A stretch of 64,000 nucleotides of DNA from Euglena gracilis (Eukaryota; Euglenida; Euglenophyceae; Euglenales): positions 32,337,437 through 32,401,436 of the forward strand of contig CP154956.1 of the NCBI GenBank assembly GCA_039621445.1. Reading direction: 5' to 3'. Position 1 is the first letter of the stretch. Each line of letters opens with the position of its first letter. The translations under genes were made by a program, and so were the position numbers. The notes beneath the pieces were generated by a model. It made no database searches, had not been told where the DNA came from, and saw only the letters and a list, made by a program, of their open reading frames with translations. This document shows, piece after piece, positions 55,171 to 64,000 of this stretch.

Positions 55171-57803
55171 GAGTATTTTGAGTAGTTGAGTGCCAGTATT
55201 TTTGGGTTTGCCCTAAAAAGTGCGCAGTTCCCTGTTATGTGTGCATCCCTTGGGGTCTGAAACTACGTCCTAAAATGCGCACACCCGTAAACCCCCCCAA
55301 ATAACCTGGAGCGGTGCCAGGTTATTTGAGCGAACTTTTTGCCCTGGCCCACGGACAGGTTATTTGGGCCCTTTTTTTTTAGCACCATAAAGGAATTTTG
55401 CCTAAAAATCCACCAAGGGCAAGGATCCCGCCAAGTTGTTTGGGGGGCTGGTTACCACTTATTGGGGGGGGGTCGCTGAGCTCTTATCCCTTTACGGGTG
55501 AGAGCGAACCTCACCACCGGATAAATGGGGGCGTTTGACCCCCCTCCCCCACCCTCGGGGTTGACCCTGAGAACCGCGGATTATCACCATGACCCCGGCT
55601 CGGTTCCCAGAATTTTTTTCTCAGCCGCAAGCGACTTGGTTTTTAGTATCTGAGTCACCTCCGTTTGACAACCAACTCCCCGCCAGGCCAGAGTTATTCA
55701 CGCGGGAAGGGATCCAAACTGGGTAGGATTGGCCTGCCACCCCCCCTTCTTCCGACTCTGCCAATTCGCCAGGGTCCAAAAATGGGTCAAAAGATCAATT
55801 TTTCGTGAATATTTCGAGAAAACGTTGTTATTTCTAGAAGTGACCCACTGACGACATGTACCCCTGGAGGCCCTCTATCACCCCCAAGTCGCAGACGTTG
55901 GCCGCGGACACGCCTGGCCCGTGTTCCGGCGCGCTTTTGCAGCCCAAAACGGCCACTTGGATGTTTTTTTTTGCCTATTTTTTTGTCAAATAAAATCGCT
56001 TTTTCCAGAATATGTAGGCAATAAGAAAAATCTAAGGAGACCTCCGGGGAGCGAAAATGAAGCACTTGGAATGCCCTATCTAACCAGGGTTTACTTTCCT
56101 CCCAATTTTCTGTTCAGCTCGAGTTAGGGCCATCTTTCTGCCCATTTTGGCTCATCTCTGGAGCCATTTTGGGCTGTTTTCGGGGGTAAAAAAATCGATG
56201 TTTCCAAATATCTCGGACATCAAGGAACGTCGAAGGAAATGACCGGCGGCCTGAATTGAGGCCCTGAATTAGATTTTCCGCGACTCTCCGCCTGACCTTA
56301 AATATGGCCTATTTACGGCACAAGACAGCGCGGCAGGCTGGCGACTCAACCGTTTTAGGCCCTTGTTTTGGGCATAAAAATCAAACTTTCTAAAATTTCA
56401 CCAAACTGTTGGGGAATTAAAGGGAAATTTCCGGGGACCTAAACTGAAGCCCTTAAAATACCCTACCTGTATGTTGATTTCCCCGCAACTCCCCGTCCGG
56501 CCAGAGTTTCGGCCTTTTTCGGCCAAATTGTGCTATTTTGTGCAGTTTTGGCCTGTTTTGACTTAGCCATTTTCGGCCATTTTGGGTCAAAAAGTTTGAA
56601 AAATCGAAAAATTTTGCTCCCAAAACCATGTTTTATTTTGCCTTCCCGGACCCAGAAAAACCTGTTTTGGGGCCAAAAATGAGTGGTTTTCGACCCGCCA
56701 GCCCCTCGTTTTGGGCCCGAAACCCATTCATTGACTTTGGGTCAGAAATAGGTCAAAAAATCCAATATAACGGGTATGGGGTGTACGGGGGTGTCGCTGA
56801 ACTCTTATCTCTTTATTGGTAAGAGCGAAGCTTACACCCGGCGAAAACCCCCCCGTCGCCCCCCCCCCTCCCCCCGCCCCCCCCCCCCCCTCGGGTCAGG
56901 GCCACCAGGAGGACCGACGGATTATCACCATGATCCAGGCCCCATTCCCAGGTTTTTTTTTCATTCACGAGCGACTGGATTTCTAGTTTCCGAAGCAGCT
57001 GTGTTTGACCCCCAACTCCCCGCCAGGCCCGAGTTATTCACGCGCGAAGGGGTTCCAACTGGGTAGGATCGGCCCGTCCCCCCTGGACAAGCCTCCCCCC
57101 CCCTTTGGAATCTGCCATTTCGGCCCAAAAATGTCAATGTTCAAAATATCTCCAAAAAGAATCAAATCAAAGGAAAGTCCCGGAGACCTAATTTGAAGCC
57201 CTTGGAACGCCCCATCTACCGGGATTCTGATTTCCCCGCAACTCCCTGCCTAGCCCGAGGTACGGCCGTTTTTGGCCCAGATGGCCGTTTTGTACACTTT
57301 TCCCACTGTCCGATTCGGCCGTTTTCGGGGGGGTGGGGGGTCAAAAAACCAATGTTTTCAAAATTTCTCGAAAATGATGCAAAATCAAAGGAAATGCCGG
57401 GAGACCTAAATAGAAGCCCCTGGTACGCTCTATCTACTGGGATTTTTTTTTCCTGCAACTCCCCACCTGGCCCGAGGTACGGCCGTTTTTCAGCAAATTT
57501 AGGTCATTTTGTACACTTTTTCCACTGTCTGGCTTAGCCGTTTTCGGCCAAAAATGGTCGGAAAATCGAATTTTTTTTGCCCGAAGCAATGTTTTTTGCC
57601 CTCCCGGACCCGGAAAAACTGTTTTGGAGCCAAAAATCAGCGTTTTTCGACCCGCCAGCGCCCGGTTTGGGCCCCCAACCCATTGACTTTTTGCCAAAAC
57701 CGGGCCAAAAAAGTCGAAAAAAAACGAGGAACTCCCCCCCCCCCCAAAACGATGTTTATTTTCCTCCCGGACACAGGAAAAACTGTTGTTGAGCCGAAAA
57801 TTG
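55171..57803. repeat. Satellite-like array with higher-order period near 1.3 kb
   Basis: A degenerate unit of about 190-220 bp recurs, marked by a CCCCGCAACTCCCCGC-type box followed by GGCCCGAG and a poly-T/GGCC stretch (landmarks near 55676, 56095, 56276, 56478, 57015, 57230, 57440). A special unit, with CGCTGAACTCTTATC and GGATTATCACCATGA, occurs at 55465-55740 and again at 56785-57110, giving a higher-order period of about 1.31 kb. No coding potential is evident; G and C runs are common. Confidence 0.7.
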
Positions 57804-58161
57804 GTACTCCCTCGAGGAAAACCGACAAGGGAGGAAGGGACACCGAGGGCGAAGCACGAAGGCCTTGTGAGGCCATGCCTTGCTCGCTGGCGGTGTTGTT
57901 TGGATTGTTCTGGTGCGTTGGATTAGGAGTACCTGCTTAGTGCCGCCATGCCGGAGTTGGCTGACGATGCTGCTCCGACTTGGCGACGTGACTTCTTGCC
58001 CCTGGGGGGTGTCCCCCCCTCCCCCCCCCTTGCCACCACTCTCTGACCGAGGGCTTTTGAACACAAAGTTTCTTTTACGGGGGGGGTGTCAGGCTCCCAA
58101 TGTCTTTGTGCTTCGCCCTCGGTGTCCCTTCCTCCCTTGTCTGTTTTCCTCGAGGGAGTAC
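57804..58161 (-). repeat. 3' terminal complementary repeats of minus-strand DIRS-like element
   Basis: Arms 57804-57857 and 58108-58161 are inverted 54-bp copies with one mismatch. The 250-bp segment between them is the reverse complement of the segment at 53707-53951. Confidence 0.82.
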
Positions 58162-58236
58162 GAGACACCTCGGGCTCCGCACTTTGCCCTTTTTAGGCCC
58201 GATTGTTGACTGAAATTAGGGGGGCCAGGGCATTTT

Positions 58237-58882
58237 CTAAGGCACCTTGGGAACCAAGCCTTTGTAGTAGGCTGTAAAAGCCTCCACCCCCCTCCAATGG
58301 CCAATTCCACACACATTTTGGGCAGACGGGCCCAATTGTTTGAGTAAACTAACTCCTGCTCCTCTTGTGGAGTGGGCCCCCCACACCTGGGGAGGGCACC
58401 CCGTGTTTGGCCAAAAAATCTTTAGTTATTGAAGCAATGTTGTCTGCACTGATGGCCCTGAAGGGAGGTTTTAATGAAATTAGGAGGGGGCCCCCAGGTC
58501 TCACGAATGAACGTGTTGCAGCAACATAACAGATCATTAAATGAAACGGGCTTATTTGGGGACACTGGGGAATTGACACCACCCTTTCACACTTATGGAA
58601 CTTCTGCCCTTTACGCTTAATCTTGATGTAGGGTGCCCTACCCAACACACTGGTGGTTTGTTTGACTTGTGACAAGTCTGAGGACCGGTATAAACACAGG
58701 AGGCGTGAGCAAAAAAACAGTTGTGTACGTAATCTACAAATATCAGTGGGCATAGGCGCGCGCCTTTGTCAGTCCCAGGAGGATTGCGAGGGAATCCCAA
58801 AATGCCCCACACTTCTCCAAGCTTTGGTTCCAAAGCCTCTTGTAGGGGGTTAACAGAGTGTGGAATCTCAGCCCAACAAACT
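58237..58882 (-). pseudogene. Tyrosine recombinase, minus-strand copy
   Basis: It keeps more of the active site than the plus-strand copy: Arg in LCLYRSSDLSQ (about 58665-58700), an intact HxxR box in AHSTRGAGVSLLKQLG (about 58325-58377), the GHWRGVEAFTAYY segment with the likely nucleophile Tyr (about 58270-58310), and a natural-looking end (KGLVPKVP, TAG at 58237). The N-terminal part begins at FHTLLTPYKRLWNQ. Frame changes between 58380 and 58700 prevent a full protein. Confidence 0.78.
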
Positions 58883-59101
58883 GTTGGGGGTAAGGGACCC
58901 CGCTCGCCCGGGGGGGCTGCCGGGGCCGCAACCACTTTTTTCTGGCCCTGGAGGGCTCAGGCCAGGGCCTTTGTGAAATTGGGCCCCATTTTCGAACATG
59001 CTAACAGACTGTGAAGGGGGTGAGGTGTGCCCCCCCGACCCGGGGTCCCCGGTTGCCCCGCGTAGGATCTTTTTTTCCCTCCACTGTTGGTTTTTCCCCA
59101 T
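58868..59101 (-). pseudogene. gag N-terminal fragment fused to recombinase sequence
   Basis: Starts at MGKNQQWREKKILRG and is identical in kind to the first 73 codons of the gag-like gene at 63653, then diverges at 58883 into recombinase sequence. It shows an internal deletion from gag to the recombinase gene. Confidence 0.65.
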
Positions 59102-59449
59102 TTCTCAACTTTGGTCCAAAGGGTGTCCAATGACAAACCAACCCACCTACTTAGGATCAAACAGCAGAGCACAACAAACCTGGGACTTGAGAAGGTGGGC
59201 AAGTACCTTTGAGTTCAGGTGTTGAGTGGGACGAAGAACGTGAAAATGAATGCCTTGGCTTCTTTGGAATTGTCCTTTTTGATCCTTCACTTCTCAATTG
59301 AATTTTCTTCTTTTCTGATTCTCAAATCGAATTCTCAAATTCTTCTTGGAATTTGCTGGGGTTCCAATTCAACTCGCGTGGCGGTTGACTAGCTTTGGTG
59401 GTTCCTACCGGGGGTTTTTTGGTAATTTTTTGGGAAATTTTCGGCTGCC
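58883..59449 (-). repeat. Direct repeat with 63434-64000
   Basis: About 567 bp aligning without large gaps at an offset of 4551 bp, with a few percent mismatches. The right copy runs off the window. It contains the leader and gag start of the DIRS-like family. Confidence 0.88.
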
Positions 59450-62394
59450 GACGCCAGCGGCAGCCCAGCCGACACCCCCTCCCTTGCGACGTTAGTCGGA
59501 CCCGTTTTTCTGCCCCCCCCCCCCGAACAAAAACGGGGAGAGTGAAATTGATTTTTTTTGTGGGGGGCGAAAATTCTGTGTTTTTTTTTTGAAACGGGTC
59601 CTGTCGCTTTTTTTTTTTAAAATCAGTGCTACGTGTCTGCCCCCCCCCAGCCATAAAATCGGGCACCTTGGGGGACTCTGAAAAATCAGGTCTACGGGGG
59701 AAGCCCCCCCACCCCTTTCCTCCGACAAGCATGGGGAACGGGTCTTTGTACACAAAATCTGAAAATTCTGAGTGAAACCAACTCTGGGCACTCTACCCCA
59801 AGGCCTAAGTTTCCACGCCACCCCCTTGGTGAAAATCCTTTTTGGCAGCTTATGTGAGACTTCATTCGATTTCGAATGAAGTCTGATTTTTTTTAAAAAA
59901 ATCAGGGACTTTGGCCAACAGTGCCTCAGAAAACGAATTGTGTGGGGAAAGAAAAAGAGAAACCTAGGCATTCCTTTCCAATTCGGGACAGAAGAGGTAA
60001 AACGGTGAAAAGGTGATGGGTAAGAAAAGGCAAACGGTGAGGTGCAAAGGTAAGACGGTTATATATGGCGGGAATAGTGTACAATGGGTGTGCGGGTTTG
60101 TGTGCGTGTGCGGTTGTGTGTTTTGTGTGTATGGAGGCTCACTTCCTTGTCATGCGCTCCAAACCGAAAATGACTGGGCCGATTATTTTTTTTGAACACA
60201 AAGAGAACAGGGCTTCACATTGGCCCTCAGCCACTATGTCACAGGGCTTTAGTGCCCACTTGGCTGGGTTTTTTTTTATTGGCCCACACCAGGGCCTTTG
60301 GACGGAGGAGGGGTCATCTCCGGTCCAGGGTCCCCCCCCCCCCGAGTTCGGATGCCTCCAAGCTGTGTTCCATGAAAAAATGCCTTTGACAAATAATCAC
60401 AATCCAAACCGAATCCAAAAACTGAGTTCTAAAATCCAAACTCGTTTTTTCATCCTCCAGATAAATTATCAAAATACCAGGTTTTTTCAAACTCTTTGAA
60501 TAAAAATCCTCCAGCAACAAAAAATCCTCAAAAAATCGAAAATCTGGGTCCAACCACAAATCCAGGGCCCACAAAAGCCCTCGACAAAATCCAATCGAGA
60601 ATTCCAACTGCCACATACAACAAACAAAGTCCAACCGAGAGCAACCAACCCAAAAGAAGCAACATCCAGCAGCATACCGAGGGGCCAGGCCAATCCAGCC
60701 CAACCCTGGGCACAACCAATTCACAGCCGAAACCAACCAATTCGGCTTGCCAATTAAAATTCACTGCCCCCCCCCCCCCAATCACACGGGGCAATGGGGG
60801 TCAAATGGTCAAATGACATGGCAAACTCAAAAATACTGAAAATTCAAATCCAATTTTCTCAGCCAAAGCGATTTTCCGCTGCCCCCCCCCCCAGTCACAT
60901 GGGGCCATGGGGGTCAATCTGGCTTCAGCCTCCAAACAAAAAAATCACAAACCTGCGCCGTAATATTCAAACCGGCTGAAATCTCACACATGTCAAAGGA
61001 CGGGCCTTCACAATGTCGCCCCCCCCCCCCACCGTCAACCAATGCGGGGAGGGCCATGGGTTAAAAATTCCTGGCTGCAAAACTGAAATCCCCACTTGAC
61101 GAAAAAAATGGGAAAATTGGATCTTTCATCAAACCACGCCATATCTGGGGTATGACCAAAGCAATCACGGTCACAATTTGATGCAATCCTGTCCCCACCC
61201 AAACGTCTCACAGGGTATCCAATTCTGAGTCAAAAAATTCCAACCGTAGAGCCAAAACTGATTTTGATCCAACACACCAACAAAAAACAGGGCTAAACAC
61301 AGCCCCCCCCCCCCCAGCTGCACGAGGAGGGGAGAAAAACTGGCTCCAAACCACAAGCGAAATTCTGAGACCCAAAAACATGACAAATCTGTGAGAGCAG
61401 CCAACCTGTGCTGGGCCTGGGCTTTGGAAGTGCTGCCCACTACAGGCACTTTGGTCGGCCATTAAGCTTCTCTCCCCAGCGCTTTAGTAAAATACCACAA
61501 ACAATCCACAATTGTAATCAAATCATAATCATGTGATTCAATTGCTTGGGTCACAATGATGTCATTGAAGTCTGTTCTCCAACTCGACTTGAAATGTTCA
61601 TTATAGTCGATTCTTTGCAAACTCTTGCACTTTTTGAATTCAATAAACTCAATCAAATTCCTTGATGACTTGTCTGCTTTAGATCTCAATGTAATTCAAT
61701 GTCAATGTAATTATCATTGTCCCAGTCAACAAACTTGAACTTGTAAATCAACCTTGAAATTCTCAAATTCTTTTGCATTGATTCTCTTCGGTGATTGCTC
61801 GCTTGATTGCTTGCAAAACCTGCATGACAAAGGAACACACACACGCACAAAATTCACCACTAGCAACACAGAAGGCAGATTTCTGAATTTTCTCACTGAA
61901 CCGAACCTGAAAATGCCACTGAACTCTGAACCAGAACGGCACATAAAAATCTGATCTTTGATCCGTCAAATGCGTCACACGAAAACTGCTCCAACAAGCC
62001 TCAAACTGTAAAAATTACCATTGGGAGTTTTGCATTGTGAGGCGTCCCCCACTTCTGAGTTTTTCTCCTTCAAGCAAACTCCACAGCCGAAAAAATGCCG
62101 CAGAAAGTGCAACCCACAGATCAACAGATTTTTCACTGAAAAACTGAACCAAATGCCACTGATGATGCCACTGATGGGCCCAAAAATGAACTTTCCTCAG
62201 GGGTGTCTTTTCCTCCTGGGTCAATCCACCTTGGTTCCCACTTGGACTGAAAATTGAAACCTTTCCTGAGCCCTTAGATGGGTGGCCACAGGGGTGTTTA
62301 TTCCTGGCCTGGGTCTAGCCCCACCCTTGGAACCCCTCTTTGCGCGCTTTCCCAAAAACCACCATTGATTCGGTGGAAATCAGCCCCAGCTGTT
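59450..62394. other. Noncoding region with degenerate poly-C repeats
   Basis: I find no domain. Runs of 9-14 C followed by a purine-rich segment recur near 60333, 60765, 60883, 61018 and 61302; two of them share TCACATGGGGCCATGGGGGTCAA-like text in part. A/T-rich stretches with CAAAAATC motifs lie between. Open frames here look like chance readings of low-complexity sequence. Confidence 0.5.
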
Positions 62395-63653
62395 TCAGGG
62401 ATTTGTGTACCAGTCCCAACCCCACCAATCATGAAACCAACATGGTCTCAAAAATTGAAAGTCATTCCAACTGTTTTTGGCAGGCCTCCAGAATTTTTTC
62501 GTCTGTCTGAATTTCCTTGGCTGCGTGGCAAAATCTGAGGAAGATTTTTCAGAAGACACTGATGACGGCTGCAGATTTGTGACATGTCCAGAATTCAGGT
62601 TCAAGGACACAAAATTTTCTGGACTTGGTGATTTTATTTCACTGGGCTGTAACTTTTCAGCGATTTGTAGTTCAAACATTTTCAGCCGTTCCTCCAGGAT
62701 CTTTTCTTCACTCTCCAGCCGTTTTGACAGAGCCTCGCCCTTCTCACACAGGGACTGGATGCTTTCAGAAAAACGGTGTTCAATTTCACTGCAAGTTCGT
62801 GTCAAAGGTCATGAAAACCATCTGCCAAATTTCTCAAACGGGTTTCAATTTCAGCCATCCGTCCCTCCAAGTGGCTGGACTCACTTTGGCTGTGCACTTC
62901 CTCCAGTTTCGTCAGTCTCTCGTTCAGAGAAAAAGTGATTGAAAACAATTCTGTGATACCTGCCTCAACTTTTTGCCACCACTCATCCCAAGGGTCATAA
63001 AAAGTTTCAGGTTTTGTGACCTCTGAAGTTTCCACACTGTCTGATTTGACACTCAGCTGTCCGGATTCAGATTCACACCGCACACCTCTCATTTGCAAAA
63101 CATTTGGACAAGGGTCAAAACTTTCTTGTTTAACTTCAGGTTCTCCTGGCAGTGAACTTGCTGGGCTTACCCCTGACGGTTTACAAGATTCACATGGAGA
63201 AGATGAGTCAGGGCCATGAGTATGTCCAATGGCTGCTTCACATCTTAGTTTCCAAAACTCCCTCTGAGACGCCAGATATTCAGCCTCCCTTTTTCTTTGT
63301 TCCTCTGTTTGGGTATCACTGAATTCAATTCCCAACAATTTGAATTGGTCACAGTATTCTTTGAATTCTTTGTCATCAACGGAATCTAAAAATTCTTCAC
63401 TGACAGAGTCAGTGAAGCCACCTCTGCGTACCATGTTGGGGGTCGGGGACCCCGCTCGCCCGGGGGGGCTGCCGGGGCCGCAACCACTTTTTTCTGGCCC
63501 TGGAGGGCTCAGGCCAGGGCGTTTGTGAAATTGGGCCCCATTTTCGAACATGCTAACAGACTGTGAAGGGGGTGAGGTGTGCCCCCCCGACCCGGGGTCC
63601 CCGGTTGCCCCGCGTAGGATCTTTTTTTCCCTCCACTGTTGGTTTTTCCCCAT
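62395..63653 (-). pseudogene. gag-like coiled-coil protein of DIRS-like family
   Basis: From the ATG at 63653 (MGKNQQWREKK) a frame of 283 residues runs to 62802, then a shifted frame continues to 62395. After a Pro/Gly-rich start come an acidic helical stretch (SEEFLDSVDDKEFKEYCDQF), a Ser-rich spacer, WDEWWQKVEAGITELFSITF and coiled-coil heptads (LNERLTKLEEVH, MAEIETRLRNLADGF; then LSKRLESEEKILEERLKMFE in the second frame). No zinc knuckle is seen. By position and coiled coil it is probably a gag; no RT or recombinase follows before 59450. Confidence 0.6.
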
Positions 63654-64000
63654 TTCTCAACTTTGGTCCAAAGGGTGTCCAATGACAAACCAACCCACCT
63701 ACTTAGGATCAAACAGCAGAGCACAACAAACCTGGGACTTGAGAAGGTGGGCAAGTACCTTTGAGTTCAGGTGTTGAGTGGGACGAAGAATGTGGAAATG
63801 AATGCCTTGGCTTCTTTGGAATTGTCCTTTTTGATCCTTCAGTTCTCAATTGACTTTTCTTCTTTTCTGATTCTCAAATCGAATTCTCAAATTCTTCTTG
63901 GAATTTGCTGGGGTTCCAATTCAACTCGCGTGGCGGTTGACTAGCTTTGGTGGTTCCTACCGGGGTTTTTTTGGGAATTTTTTGGGAAATTTTTGGCTGC
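63434..64000 (-). repeat. Direct repeat with 58883-59449, open at window edge
   Basis: The right copy of the repeat leads into a long gag-like frame rather than into recombinase sequence, so it represents the undeleted arrangement. Confidence 0.88.

Larger units (their letters stand above)
57804..59449 (-). mobile_element. Internally deleted DIRS-like element, minus strand
   Basis: On the minus strand it has a leader and gag N-terminus (59449-58883), directly joined to the tyrosine recombinase (58882-58237) and the complementary 3' repeats (58161-57804). RT and RNase H are missing. It faces the plus-strand copy 3' end to 3' end. Confidence 0.7.

Noticed and set aside
56135-56160. A 13-base match (CCATTTTGGCTCA) to the dinoflagellate spliced leader
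   Set aside because: It lies within a satellite whose units contain many variants of GGCCATTTTGG. It is not at a transcript start and the rest of the leader is absent.
60314-60736. A hydrophobic minus-strand frame (Trp/Leu/Phe-rich)
   Set aside because: It is the reverse reading of an A/C-rich low-complexity stretch; there is no homologue in the window and no coding context.

Overview
The window is eukaryotic nuclear DNA made almost wholly of retrotransposons nested in one another. I found no host gene, rRNA, tRNA, CRISPR array or bacterial operon. The organism looks like a protist with a large repeat-rich genome, probably an alga. A dinoflagellate is my best guess (about 0.45), from the lysine-glycine repeat tracts, the Ty3-type pol flavour and a DNA methyltransferase inside a retroelement. 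This is an inference; no rRNA or host gene confirms it.

Stratigraphy, oldest to youngest, as read from terminal repeats and target-site duplications. (1) 50021-64000 is a decayed background of DIRS-like tyrosine-recombinase retroelements (one copy on + at 50021-54014, one on - at 57804-59449, plus a gag-like relative at 62395-64000), with a satellite-like array at 55171-57803. (2) A Ty3/gypsy chromovirus copy, 'A/C', enters from the left edge and ends with its 3' LTR at 49598-50020. It is broken by two insertions into three blocks: 1-247, 21798-29729 and 45855-50020. (3) Its gag is interrupted at 247/248 by a 21.5-kb minus-strand element (248-21797) with 602/604-bp LTRs, PBS, PPT and a 4-bp TSD. 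This is a second chromovirus, which carries a cytosine-5 DNA methyltransferase domain between gag and protease. (4) The integrase of that element is split by a LINE (4575-12422, minus strand) with a 20-bp TSD and EN-RT-RNase H domains. (5) The third gene of copy A/C is interrupted by a full-length 16.1-kb sibling, 'B' (29730-45854), whose 428-bp LTRs differ at only about four positions.

Element B is the best-preserved unit. Its order is 5' LTR, PBS, gag with coiled coil, CCHC knuckle and RS-rich tail, protease, a linker with a methyltransferase-like patch, RT (YIDD), RNase H, integrase (HHCC, DDE), chromodomain, then about 5.4 kb of extra coding sequence (X1, X2, X3) of unknown function, PPT and 3' LTR. 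Homologues of X1-X3 persist in copy A/C, so they belong to the family.

Most interesting: a retroelement with both a DNA-methylation writer and a chromodomain; unexplained post-pol genes; a dense set of tiny perfect hairpins with AAA loops in family B, read in all three codon frames; and paired complementary repeats at the 3' ends of the DIRS-like copies. Almost every coding unit carries stops or frameshifts; LINE ORF2 and the B pol core are the main intact reading frames.
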